Assembly: GCF_018332695.1 (NCBI RefSeq)
Contig: NZ_BOQN01000132.1
Coordinates: 1 to 64,000 of the forward strand
Reading direction: 5' to 3'
Length of the DNA: 64,000 nucleotides
DNA from: Paractinoplanes toevensis
GTDB lineage: Bacteria > Actinomycetota > Actinomycetes > Mycobacteriales > Micromonosporaceae
The notes under the pieces are model-generated. The model was not told the origin of the DNA. It did not search any database and saw only the letters and a program-made list of their open reading frames with translations. Positions 34,025 to 41,638 of this stretch are shown piece by piece. A program made the position numbers and the translations under genes. Every line of letters begins with the position of its first letter. Positions within the stretch are counted from its first letter, which is position 1.

Positions 34025-34342
34025 GTGCAGGGAGCCCTGACCCGCTACCGGATCATCGCGTGGATCGTCGGCGTCTGCCTGCTCGCGCTCGTCGTGGTCG
34101 GCATGCCGCTGAAATACCTCGGTGACAACGACGTCGTGGTGGCCACCGTCGGGCCGGCGCACGGCTTCCTGTTCATGGTCTACCTGGTGCTGACCTTCGA
34201 TCTGGCGCGCCGGGCCGGCTGGGCACTCCCGCGCATGCTGCTGGTCATGGCGGCGGGCACGATCCCGTTCCTCTCGTTCTGGGCGGAGCGTAAGGTCTCC
34301 CAGGTGTGGATCCCCGCCGAACTGGCAAAAAGTCCAGTTTGA
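34025..34342 (+). CDS. DUF3817-family membrane protein
   Basis: The protein has 105 residues and about three membrane helices: RIIAWIVGVCLLALVVVGMPLKYL, AHGFLFMVYLVLTFDLARRAG and MLLVMAAGTIPFLSFWAERKV. The pattern PLKY...GPAHGFLFMVY and PF.SFWAERKV is the DUF3817 (YdzA-like) signature. The function is unknown. The GTG start lies 10 bp after the upstream membrane-protein gene, so they are probably co-translated. Downstream begins the long leader of the NlpC/P60 gene. Confidence 0.88.
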   Translation: MQGALTRYRIIAWIVGVCLLALVVVGMPLKYLGDNDVVVATVGPAHGFLFMVYLVLTFDLARRAGWALPRMLLVMAAGTIPFLSFWAERKVSQVWIPAELAKSPV

Positions 34343-34524
34343 GCCGCTGAATAACGCGGCGTCTTCGGCGAATGACAATGTGTTATCGGGATCATTCCCG
34401 CATTTCTGACCTTTGTCTTAAATCCCGCGCGGAGGCCTTGATTTTGTTTTCCGCGCCGATAAGTTAGTGCGGTTGGATCGGTCCGCAGTCACTCCCCTCG
34501 GTGACACCGGCCAACGCCGCCGAA

Positions 34525-34700
34525 TCGGCGCGGTGACCCAGCGTGTTCTCCCCCGAACATCGCGAGGTCCCGCGACAGAACCGGGGAACCGCGTTTCTGG
34601 GGTGAATCCGCGCAAGCGGTAGGGCGCTCTTCCGAGCCCACTGATCCTCAGAAAATCCCGGCATCAGCTAACCCGGTAGGCGGCCGAGCGGAAGAAAGGC
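34525..34700 (+). promoter_or_regulatory. c-di-AMP riboswitch (ydaO/yuaA type)
   Basis: The stretch holds the conserved pieces of this class in order: ACCGGGGAACCG (34580s), TGGGGTGAATCCGC (34598-34611), TAGGGCGCTCTTCCGAGCCC (34620-34639) and CAGCTAACCCGGTAGGC (34665-34681), then GGAAGAAAGG. The 5' limit is approximate. It is followed directly by a cell-wall hydrolase gene, the typical target in actinobacteria, and is expected to shut expression off when c-di-AMP is high. Confidence 0.9.
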
Positions 34701-34710
34701 CGACACACCG

Positions 34711-35685
34711 GTGCCACACCCCCGAACCAGGCTTCGGTCACTCGTGGTCGCGGCGATGGCGATCGCGCTCACCGGGTCCATGGCGACCTCGGCACACGCA
34801 GCGCCCTCCGAGACCGAGCTGAAGAAGAAGATCGAAACGGCTTCCAACCAGCTCGAGGACATCACCGAGTCGTACAACAAACTCAAGATCGAGCTGGCCA
34901 AGACGGCCGCCGACCAGAAGGCTCTGGCCGCGTCGATCGCGCCGGCCAAGGCGAAGCAGCTGGTCGCCAGCGCCCAGGTCAACAACATCGCCGCCACCTC
35001 GTACAAGCAGGGGCGGATCGGCCCGATGGCCGCCATGCTCGGCAGCGGCGACCAGGGCAGCCTGGTCGACCGGATGAGCTACCTCGATCTCATCCAGCGT
35101 TCCAACCAGCGTGACCTCGACGCTTACATCGAGACGACCGCGACCTTCAACGAGCGGTCGGCCGCCCTGAAGACCACTCAGGCCAAGCAGGCGGCGCAGC
35201 TCAAGGCGATCGACACTCGGAAGCAGAAGATCGAGGGCGACATCAAGAAGCTGAAGGCCATGCGCGAGCAGGCCTACGGCAGCGCCTCCGAGACCGGCGT
35301 CGCGGGTGCCGCCGGTCCGGCCCCGGCCATCTCCGGCTCGGCCGGCAAGGCGGTCTCCTACGCGTACACGCAGGCCAACAAGCCCGCCTACTACGGCTAC
35401 GGCGACTCGGGGCCGAACACGTTCGACTGTTCGGGCCTGACCATGATGGCGTGGTCGCAGGCCGGCAAGTCGCTGCCGCACAACGCCGCGGCGCAGTACA
35501 GCGCCACCGCACGCATCTCCAAGTCCCAGCTCCAGCCGGGCGACCTGGTGTTCTATCGAAGCCTCGGTCACGTCGGCATCTACGTCGGCGGCGGCATGAT
35601 CATCGACGCGTCCCGCCAGGGCGAGCCGATCAAGAAGCGTTCGATCAACGTCATGACCCCGTACGGCTACGGCCGGGTCAAGTAG
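34711..35685 (+). CDS. Secreted NlpC/P60 peptidoglycan endopeptidase (RipA-like)
   Basis: The protein has 324 residues. The signal peptide covers about 1-31 (LVVAAMAIALTGSMATSAHA-A). Residues 33-185 form a coiled coil rich in Lys, Glu and Ala. The catalytic NlpC/P60 domain spans about 205-324, with the nucleophile Cys240 in TFDCSGLTMMAW, His287 in LGHVGIYVGGG and a probable third residue near 299 (MIIDASRQ). It should cut stem peptides at division or during resuscitation, with the coiled coil inhibiting or localising it. Expression is probably governed by the c-di-AMP riboswitch upstream. The start is a GTG; the GGAAG/AAAGG purine run lies about 11 nt upstream inside the riboswitch end. Confidence 0.93.
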   Translation: MPHPRTRLRSLVVAAMAIALTGSMATSAHAAPSETELKKKIETASNQLEDITESYNKLKIELAKTAADQKALAASIAPAKAKQLVASAQVNNIAATSYKQGRIGPMAAMLGSGDQGSLVDRMSYLDLIQRSNQRDLDAYIETTATFNERSAALKTTQAKQAAQLKAIDTRKQKIEGDIKKLKAMREQAYGSASETGVAGAAGPAPAISGSAGKAVSYAYTQANKPAYYGYGDSGPNTFDCSGLTMMAWSQAGKSLPHNAAAQYSATARISKSQLQPGDLVFYRSLGHVGIYVGGGMIIDASRQGEPIKKRSINVMTPYGYGRVK

Positions 35686-35700
35686 TTCCCGGACACGCAT

Positions 35701-35734
35701 AAGGCCGGTACCCCTCGGGGTACCGGCCTTTTCG
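35701..35734. terminator. Bidirectional intrinsic terminator
   Basis: A 14-bp stem AAGGCCGGTACCCC/GGGGTACCGGCCTT closes on a 2-nt turn and is followed by TTCG on the + strand. It lies 15 bp after the NlpC/P60 stop and 19 bp after the stop of the convergent sigma factor gene. Confidence 0.92.
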
Positions 35735-35752
35735 TCTGGGAAGGGGAGGTTG

Positions 35753-36703
35753 TTACGCGGCCTGCAGGCCCTCGGCCCGGGCCAGCTCGCGCAGCCGGCC
35801 GAGCGCCTGGATCTCCAGCTGGCGGATGCGCTCCCGGCTGAGCGAGAAGCGCGAGGCCACCTCGGTCAGCGAGTGCTCCCGCCCGTCCTCGAGGCCGTAG
35901 CGGGCCCGCATGATGCCGGCCGACCGGTCGTCGAGGTGGTTGAGCAGGCCCTCGATGCGCTGCCGCTCCAGTGCGGTCAGCACGATCTCCTCGGGCGACG
36001 GTGCGTCGCTGTCGGCCACCAGGTCACCGAGGTTGGTGTCGCCGTCGTCGCCGACCGGCGTGTCCAGCGAAACGGTGTCCTGCGCCCAGCGGGTGAGCTC
36101 GTTGACCCGCTCGACGGTGACGCCGAGCGCCGCCGCGATCTGGTCGGGCTCCGGGTCGGCGCCGAGCTCGCGGACGAGCTGCCGGGTGACGTTGCGCATC
36201 CGGTTGACGTCCTCGACCAGGTGCACGGGGAGGCGCACGGTGCGCTCCTGCTGGGCGATGGCCCGGCTGATCGCCTGGCGCACCCACCACGTCGCGTACG
36301 TCGAGAACTTGTAGCCGCGCTCGTAGTCGAACTTCTCGACCGCGCGAACGAGGCCGGTGTTGCCCTCCTGGATCAGGTCGAGCATCGGCATGCCCGACCG
36401 CACGTAACGCCGGGCGATCGACACGACCAGCCGCAGGTTGGCCCGGATGAACAGGTCCTTCGCCCGCCGGCCCTCGGTGACCAGGCGCTCCAGTTCCTCC
36501 CGGCTCACACCACGCGGAACCTCGCCCTCGTCGAGCAGGAACTCTGCGTAGAGGCCCGCCTCGATCTGCTTGGACAGGTCGACTTCCTCGACTGCGCCCA
36601 GCAGCGGCGTCCGGGAGATCTCGTGCAGGTAGACGCCGACAAGGTCACGCTCCTCGGCGACCTGGTCGGTCCTCAAGACGGTGTTCTTCTCCACGTTGCC
36701 CAC
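35753..36703 (-). CDS. Group 2 (principal-like) RNA polymerase sigma factor
   Basis: The protein has 316 residues. It has region 1.2 (DLVGVYLHEISRTPLLGAVEEVDLSKQIE), region 2 with NLRLVVSIARRYVRSGMPMLDLIQEGNTGLVRAVEKFDYERGYKFSTYATWWVRQAISRAI, region 3 (VHLVEDVNRMRNVTRQLVRELG) and region 4 (RYGLEDGREHSLTEVASRFSLSRERIRQLE). It lacks the long region 1.1 of the essential HrdB/SigA, so it is an HrdD/SigB-type alternative factor that should recognise near-consensus promoters, perhaps in stress or stationary phase. The GTG start has GAGGGGA closely upstream. No anti-sigma gene is adjacent. Confidence 0.93.
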   Translation of the reverse strand: MGNVEKNTVLRTDQVAEERDLVGVYLHEISRTPLLGAVEEVDLSKQIEAGLYAEFLLDEGEVPRGVSREELERLVTEGRRAKDLFIRANLRLVVSIARRYVRSGMPMLDLIQEGNTGLVRAVEKFDYERGYKFSTYATWWVRQAISRAIAQQERTVRLPVHLVEDVNRMRNVTRQLVRELGADPEPDQIAAALGVTVERVNELTRWAQDTVSLDTPVGDDGDTNLGDLVADSDAPSPEEIVLTALERQRIEGLLNHLDDRSAGIMRARYGLEDGREHSLTEVASRFSLSRERIRQLEIQALGRLRELARAEGLQAA

Positions 36704-37236
36704 GGTCCCCTCATTGCCTTAACTACTAACCACGCCGCAACTTCGTTCATTTGCGGTTACTGGCATCTACACAACAAATGGCTGCCTGGCCTGATTCCGG
36801 CTGGTGGGTCGAAAGTGTCACGAATGCCTGAGTGATACCTGAGAGCCGCGTACGATGTTCCTGAAGGGGACTCTCTCTGGGGCATTCACGCGCCGCAGCC
36901 GTTCACGGTCGCGCAGCATGACTCCTACCCGCGTTGGTCTCAATGACACCATCGGCCCCTCATCCGTCGCAGCGACGGGCATCACCATGGACCTCGGACG
37001 CTCGTCACTACCCAGTACGGCCAGGCGCCTTCCCGGGTTCAGGTGCAGCATCGACAGCTTCGCGACCGGCCTGAAACAAAAGCCTCATCGAAAAGATCCC
37101 GACGTGCGCAAGCCGATCGGGACCACCTGCCACAATGCGGCACGAGACGCCGGACTTCACTCGCCCGGAAGGGTGACGTACCCATAGGTGACTCCCGCTG
37201 GGTGAAGTGACGAGAAACACAGGAAGATTGATCTTC
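36704..37236. other. 533-bp region with no supported gene between sigma factor and SDR genes
   Basis: It must contain the promoters of the divergent sigma factor and dehydrogenase genes. Two overlapping small open frames (36818-37051 minus, 36855-37187 plus) have lower third-position GC than real neighbours and no recognisable product. I found no hairpin, tRNA or repeat worth naming. Confidence 0.6.
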
Positions 37237-37926
37237 ATGAACAGCGAACGGACGGTAATCGTCACCGGCGGCGCCGGCGGGCTCGGCGCGGCCACGATCG
37301 AGGCCTTCCTGGCCGGCGGCTGGCGCGTGGTGGCGCCGGTGCGGCCGGGCCGGGCGGCGGCCCTGCCGGGCGGCGCGGTCGCCGTCGATGCCGATCTGAG
37401 CGACGTGGCCGACGTCACGGCCGCGGTCTCGGTCGCGGCCGGGGAATCCGGGGCGCCGCTGCGCGCGGTGGTCAATCTGGCCGGGGCGTACGCCGGGGGC
37501 GGGCTCATCGCGGACACCCCGATCGAGGACTTCGAACGTATGCTGACGGTCAACCTGCGGCCCACCTATCTCGTCACCGCCGCGGCGCTGCCCCACCTGG
37601 TGGCGGCCGGTGGCGGCGGGATCGTCTGCGTGTCGTCGCGGGCCGGGGTGGCGCCGTTCCCCGGTGCGGCCGGTTACGTGACGGCCAAGGCCGCCGTGCT
37701 GGCGTTCGCGGGGGCGGTCGCGGTCGAGTACAAGAAGGCCGGGGTGCGCTGCAACACCGTGCTGCCCAGCGTGATCGACACCCCGGCGAACCGGCGGTCG
37801 ATGCCGGACGCCGACTTCGCCCGCTGGGTGCGGCCCGACGAGATCGCCCCGACCATCCTGTTCCTGGCCTCGGACGCCTCGGCGCCCACGACCGGCGCCC
37901 AGATCCCGGTCTACGGCCAGGCGTAG
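37237..37926 (+). CDS. Short-chain dehydrogenase/reductase
   Basis: The protein has 229 residues. The nucleotide-binding motif is TGGAGGLGAATIEAF (TGxxxGxG) near residue 10. NLAGAYAGG corresponds to the NNAG region. The catalytic Ser is in VCVSSRAGVAPFPG, and Tyr-x3-Lys appears as GYVTAKAA. The end includes VLPSVIDTPANRR and FLASDASAPTTGAQIPVYGQA, typical of classical SDRs; the substrate is unknown. The ATG giving MNSERTVIV has AGGAAG about 10 nt upstream; an earlier in-frame start adds only 10 poor residues. The stop lies 4 bp from that of the convergent kinase. Confidence 0.9.
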   Translation: MNSERTVIVTGGAGGLGAATIEAFLAGGWRVVAPVRPGRAAALPGGAVAVDADLSDVADVTAAVSVAAGESGAPLRAVVNLAGAYAGGGLIADTPIEDFERMLTVNLRPTYLVTAAALPHLVAAGGGGIVCVSSRAGVAPFPGAAGYVTAKAAVLAFAGAVAVEYKKAGVRCNTVLPSVIDTPANRRSMPDADFARWVRPDEIAPTILFLASDASAPTTGAQIPVYGQA

Positions 37927-37930
37927 CGGA

Positions 37931-38641
37931 CTACAGGGACTCAGCCAACTGCCAGCCGAGGGCGGTCACCCCGGCCAGGAGCGGACCGCCGGCCAGGACC
38001 ATCGTGCGCATCCGGGAACCGGCCCGGGTGACCGCGGCCGGCAACGGCAGGCGGCTGCGAATCTCGGCGGCCACCTCGTCGGGGGTGCCGTTCGCGTCGA
38101 TCACCACGAACTCGCCGTACTCCGGCAGGGAACGGTAGGCGGCCGCGGCCGCGGACAGGTAGTCGGTGCTCTCGTGGTCGTAGCCACGGGCCTCGATGCG
38201 GTCGTGGGCGACCTGGGGATCGACGGTGAGCAGGAAGGTCACGTCGGGCCGCGGGAACAGGCCGTAGGCCAGGCGGGCGCGGCGCTCGGCGGCCGGACGG
38301 GCGGCCCGGGCGCGGAGCGAGGCGTACTGGCACACCGCGTACCGGTCCATCACGGTGATCTGGCCGGTGAAGGCACGGCGCAGCAGCGTGCGCAGGATGG
38401 CCAGCCAGCGCAGCACCGACTCGACGAAGAGCATGGCCCGGCGGCCGAGCAGGTCCTCGGCGTCGTCACCGCGACCGAGGCGGGCGGACAGCCGGCCGAA
38501 CCAGCGACGACCACCGGCATTACGCCGGTAGGCGGCGTTCAACCCATCGGCGGCCAAGGCGTCGGCCAGGCGGTGGGCCTGGGTCGTCTTGCCACTTCCG
38601 TCGATGCCGACGAGGGCGATCGTGCGCGGTTGGCGGGTCAT
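37931..38641 (-). CDS. Thymidylate kinase-like P-loop protein with a C-terminal hydrophobic segment
   Basis: The protein has 236 residues. The P-loop is ALVGIDGSGKTTQAHRLADAL (about residues 8-28). The middle DRYAVCQYASLRARA resembles the DR(Y/F) motif of dTMP kinases, and TFLLTVDPQVAHDRIEARG corresponds to the lid-side helix pattern. After the kinase body comes a basic linker and a hydrophobic stretch of about 20 residues (MVLAGGPLLAGVTALGWQL), which could anchor the protein in the membrane and is unusual for TMK. It may phosphorylate a nucleotide other than dTMP; the normal tmk gene is probably elsewhere. The ATG at 38641 is preferred over an upstream frame extension. Confidence 0.78.
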   Translation of the reverse strand: MTRQPRTIALVGIDGSGKTTQAHRLADALAADGLNAAYRRNAGGRRWFGRLSARLGRGDDAEDLLGRRAMLFVESVLRWLAILRTLLRRAFTGQITVMDRYAVCQYASLRARAARPAAERRARLAYGLFPRPDVTFLLTVDPQVAHDRIEARGYDHESTDYLSAAAAAYRSLPEYGEFVVIDANGTPDEVAAEIRSRLPLPAAVTRAGSRMRTMVLAGGPLLAGVTALGWQLAESL

Positions 38642-38825
38642 GCCCACCAACGGTAACCGGCCCTGCCCAGAGCGTTTCACAGCAAGCACCGCTCAGCCCG
38701 TACCAAAATGGGGTCAAGCCGTTGATTTTGGTTCGCCCGTCCCCTTGGCGTGAGGTTCAAGGGGAAGGGCGCCCGGGTAGGGGATATCGGCACGGACCCG
38801 CACACGTCGACAGGGAGAAACCACC

Positions 38826-39410
38826 ATGCCGCATCACGTGGACGCCGGGCTGGCCACGACGCTCAAGCGGGTGGCCTCCACCCTCAAGGCCGCGGACATC
38901 CCCTTCGCCCTCGGCGGCAGCTTCGCGGTCTACGCGCACGGCGGCCACTCGAGCGACCATGACGTCGACTTCCTGATCCGCGAGCAGGACAAGGAGACGG
39001 CGCTCAAGGAACTCGCCACGGTGGGTTTCCGCACCGAGCAGCCGCCCGAGGACTGGCTGGTCAAGGTCTACGACGAGGACCGGATGGTGGACCTGATCTA
39101 CCGACCGGTGGAGACGCCGGTGACCGCCGAGACGCTGCGGGACAGCGAGATGATCTCGGTCGAGGCGATCAGCATGCCGGTGATCTCGGCCACCCAGCTG
39201 ATGGTGCACAAGCTGCTCAGCTACAGCCAGCACTACTGCGATTTCGCCACCGGCTTCCCGGTGGCCCGCTCGCTGCGCGAGCAGATCGACTGGGACCGGG
39301 TCCGGCGGGAGACGACCACTTCGCCGTACGCCGAGGCCTTCCTGATCCTGCTCGACCGCTTGGACGTCGTCCCCTTCCCGGGGGACAAGCCAGTAAGGGT
39401 AGGGGGATGA
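38826..39410 (+). CDS. Nucleotidyltransferase-fold protein (MNT/AbiEii-like)
   Basis: The protein has 194 residues. The N-terminal half has the nucleotidyltransferase signature as FALGGSFAVYAHGGHSSDHDVDFLIREQD: GGS followed by an Asp-x-Asp metal pair (DVD), then an acidic strand MVDLIYRPVE (third Asp candidate). The C-terminal part is helical (SATQLMVHKLLSYSQHYCDFATGFPVARSLREQIDWDRV). The fold appears in antitoxin/toxin MNT proteins, lincosamide transferases and tRNA-modifying toxins; the target here is unknown. GGGAG lies 8 nt before the ATG. It is first in an operon with a BON-like protein and a phosphoesterase, whose starts lie at or inside the previous stop. Confidence 0.8.
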   Translation: MPHHVDAGLATTLKRVASTLKAADIPFALGGSFAVYAHGGHSSDHDVDFLIREQDKETALKELATVGFRTEQPPEDWLVKVYDEDRMVDLIYRPVETPVTAETLRDSEMISVEAISMPVISATQLMVHKLLSYSQHYCDFATGFPVARSLREQIDWDRVRRETTTSPYAEAFLILLDRLDVVPFPGDKPVRVGG

Positions 39411-39411
39411 G

Positions 39412-39663
39412 ATGAGCACCCAACTCGACGAATACCTGGAAGCCGAGATCCAGAGCCTGTTGACCGACGGGCGGGTCGCCGAACTGGGCATCACCGTGAA
39501 CCGCCGGGAGCACCTGCTGGTCCTGGGCGGCGAAGTGGAGAGCACCCACCGGCGGGACGAGATCTGCCGGCAGATCAACCAGCGATTCCCGGACGTACAG
39601 ATCGTCTGTGACATCGGCATCATCCGGGCCAGCGCGCCCAGCGAGGTGGAGGAGATTTCATGA
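39412..39663 (+). CDS. Small BON-like domain protein
   Basis: The protein has 83 residues. The sequence LTDGRVAELGITVNRREHLLVLGGEVESTHRRDEICRQINQRFPDVQIVCDIGII follows the BON pattern: a helix, a strand pair VxVxxGxVxLxGxV-like, a second helix and a final strand. There is no signal peptide, so it is cytoplasmic, unlike periplasmic BON proteins. It may be a nucleotide- or phospholipid-binding partner. It starts one base after the nucleotidyltransferase stop (GGGG just before the ATG region) and overlaps the phosphoesterase start by four bases (ATGA). Confidence 0.72.
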   Translation: MSTQLDEYLEAEIQSLLTDGRVAELGITVNRREHLLVLGGEVESTHRRDEICRQINQRFPDVQIVCDIGIIRASAPSEVEEIS

Positions 39664-40403
39664 TCCGGATCGCCGCCGTCGGCGACGTCCACGTGGACAA
39701 GGATGTCCTCGGCCGGTTCCGGCCGGCCCTCGAGGAACTGCCCGGCCACGCCGACGCGCTGTTGATCGCGGGAGACCTGACCCGGCACGGCACGGTCGAC
39801 GAGGCACGCTGCTTCGCGACCGAGTTCGGCGGGCTGGGCGTTCCGGTCGTGGTGGTGCTCGGCAACCACGACCATCAGAGCGACCAGCAGGCTCGGGTCA
39901 CCGAGGTGCTCACCGATTCAGGCATCACCGTGCTCGAGGGCGACGCGACCGTACTGGAGCTGAACGGGCACCGGCTCGGCATCGCCGGGGTGAAGGGTTT
40001 CGGCGGCGGGTTCGCCGGCGCCTGCGCCAGCAACTTCGGCGAGCGGGAGATGAAGGAGTTCGTGGGCACCACCGAGGTGATCGCGGCCCGGCTCGAGGAG
40101 GCGCTCAAGTCGGTGCAGTGCGACGCCCTGGTCGCGCTCACCCATTACGCCCCGGTGCCGGACACGCTGCTCGGTGAGCCGCTGGAGATCTACGCCTTCC
40201 TCGGCTGTTACCAGCTGGGCCGGGCGATCGACGCGGCGCCCACCGCGCTGGCCCTGCACGGGCACGCCCACCACGGCTCGGAGCGCGGCCGCACACCGGG
40301 CGGGGTGCCGGTGCGCAACGTGGCCCACCCGGTGATCAAGCAGGCGTACAACATCTACCAGCTGTTGTCGGAGACGGTCGACACAGAACTGATCTCTACA
40401 TAA
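39660..40403 (+). CDS. Calcineurin-like metallophosphoesterase
   Basis: The protein has 247 residues. The metal-binding motifs come in order: GDVHVD (about 8-13), LLIAGDLTRHG, VLGNHDHQSD, ALTHYAPVP and ALHGHAHHG. This is a complete set for a two-metal phosphoesterase. It has no signal peptide and should be cytoplasmic. The substrate could be a cyclic or linear nucleotide, a phosphoprotein or a lipid phosphate. The ATG overlaps the BON-like stop and has GGAGGA 6 nt upstream, so all three operon products are probably made in similar amounts. Confidence 0.9.
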   Translation: MIRIAAVGDVHVDKDVLGRFRPALEELPGHADALLIAGDLTRHGTVDEARCFATEFGGLGVPVVVVLGNHDHQSDQQARVTEVLTDSGITVLEGDATVLELNGHRLGIAGVKGFGGGFAGACASNFGEREMKEFVGTTEVIAARLEEALKSVQCDALVALTHYAPVPDTLLGEPLEIYAFLGCYQLGRAIDAAPTALALHGHAHHGSERGRTPGGVPVRNVAHPVIKQAYNIYQLLSETVDTELIST

Positions 40404-40443
40404 CAGGGGTTTCCGATTTGGAGGGCAGGGGTATCCGGATCGC

Positions 40444-40587
40444 ATGGAATTTGTCCTCTGGATCCTCGCAGTCATCCTGGTGGTCGCCGGCATCCTCGCG
40501 CTGTTCCGGCGGCAGCTCCTCTGGGGCATCATTCTGATCATCGTCGGCCTGCTCGTCGGCCCCGGTGGCGTCAGCATCTTCACCTGA
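40444..40587 (+). CDS. GPGG-motif small membrane protein (47 aa)
   Basis: MEFVLWILAVILVVAGILAL, then FRRQ, a second helix LLWGIILIIVGLLV, and the end GPGGVSIFT. This is the pattern of actinobacterial GPGG-motif small membrane proteins. Two helices with a short basic turn form a hairpin. The function is unknown. It was too short for ordinary gene calling but has a clean start, matches the family end to end and is followed by a strong terminator. Confidence 0.88.
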   Translation: MEFVLWILAVILVVAGILALFRRQLLWGIILIIVGLLVGPGGVSIFT

Positions 40588-40618
40588 TCCTCCCTCGGAA
40601 CCCGCAAACTGAATCCCC

Positions 40619-40662
40619 CAGAACCGGGACCACCTCTTTGGTGGCCCCGGTTCTCCTCTTTG
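40619..40662 (+). terminator. Intrinsic terminator after the GPGG gene
   Basis: AGAACCGGG-A-CCACC pairs with GGTGG-C-CCCGGTTCT around a TCTTT loop and is followed by CCTCTTTG. It is a long stem with one mismatch and a T-rich tail. Confidence 0.9.
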
Positions 40663-40751
40663 TGAGGAGCCGCACACGAAGTGCGATGGATGTGCAGTTA
40701 ATTGACCGTAAATCACTCGGGCACATCCGTCGATCTTCGCGAGGTACCGCA

Positions 40752-41633
40752 GTGACCGAGGTCCATCACTTCACCTACGGGGTCTTCAACCCGATAGCCG
40801 CGTATCTTCTGGCCTTCCTGGGTTCGTTCTTCGGTCTGCTCTGCACGGCCCGGGCCCGCGACGCCCGAACCCGTGGCCGGCGCACCCGATGGCTGAGCAT
40901 CGCCGCGTTCGCCATCGGCGGTGGCGCCATCTGGCTCATGCACTTCACCGCCATGCTCGGCTTCGACGTCCCGGCCAGTCCGGTCCGGTTCGACGTCGGC
41001 ATGACCGTGGCCAGCCTGCTCTTCGCCGTTGTCGCGGTCGGCCTGGGCCTGATGATCGTCGGGCACGGCCCCCGTCGGCTGGGCCGGGTGATCGGGGCCG
41101 GCCTGCTGACCGGCGGCGGCGTGCTGGCCATGCACTACAGCGGCATGGAGGGCATGCATGTGGCCGGCACGATCCACTACAACCTGGCCCTCGTGCTCGC
41201 CTCGGCGATCATCGCGGTGGTGGCGTCCTCGGTGGCGCTCTGGTTCGCCATCTCGGTTCGCGGCTGGGCACCGGTCATCGGCGCCGCCGCGATCATGGGG
41301 ATCGCGGTGTGCGGCATGCACTACACCGGCATGGCGGCCATGACGGTGACCCTCGATCACCAGCTGGTGGAGGTGCACGGCATCCGGCCGCTCACGATGA
41401 TCGTGCCGATCATGCTGATCACCGCGGCCACCATCGTCGGGGTCGCGCTCAGCGCACTCCAGGCGATGACCGAGGAGGAGTTCACCGACGGCGCCGGCAC
41501 ACCCAGGCGCGGCGTGCACGCCGAGAACAACCCGTGGTCACTCAAGCAGGCGTCGCTGGCCACCTCCGCCCGCCGTCCGTCACCCCGTCCGGCGCCGGTC
41601 CGGTCGACAACCAACGGGGAATCACTAGTCTGA
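40752..41633 (+). CDS. MHYT-domain membrane sensor protein
   Basis: The protein has 293 residues with seven predicted membrane helices. Three MHYT-type motifs are visible in helices: WLMHFTAMLGF, LAMHYSGMEGM and GMHYTGMAAM. The family is proposed to sense O2, CO or NO through a metal bound by these Met/His residues. No output domain such as GGDEF or EAL is attached; the C-terminus is a charged tail of about 50 residues. The GTG at 40752 has GAGG 7 nt upstream; a longer frame from 40638 includes the terminator and is rejected. The HD-domain gene starts 5 bp after the stop, so the sensor may signal through that enzyme. Confidence 0.9.
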   Translation: MTEVHHFTYGVFNPIAAYLLAFLGSFFGLLCTARARDARTRGRRTRWLSIAAFAIGGGAIWLMHFTAMLGFDVPASPVRFDVGMTVASLLFAVVAVGLGLMIVGHGPRRLGRVIGAGLLTGGGVLAMHYSGMEGMHVAGTIHYNLALVLASAIIAVVASSVALWFAISVRGWAPVIGAAAIMGIAVCGMHYTGMAAMTVTLDHQLVEVHGIRPLTMIVPIMLITAATIVGVALSALQAMTEEEFTDGAGTPRRGVHAENNPWSLKQASLATSARRPSPRPAPVRSTTNGESLV

Positions 41634-41638
41634 TCGAC

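Noticed and set aside
36818..37051. Minus-strand open frame of up to 77 codons upstream of the sigma factor gene
   Set aside because: Third-position GC is clearly lower than in true genes here and no family is recognisable, although a GAGG lies before an internal ATG.
36855..37187. Plus-strand 110-codon frame in the same region
   Set aside because: Arg/Ser-rich, low-quality translation overlapping the other frame; no ribosome site or similarity.
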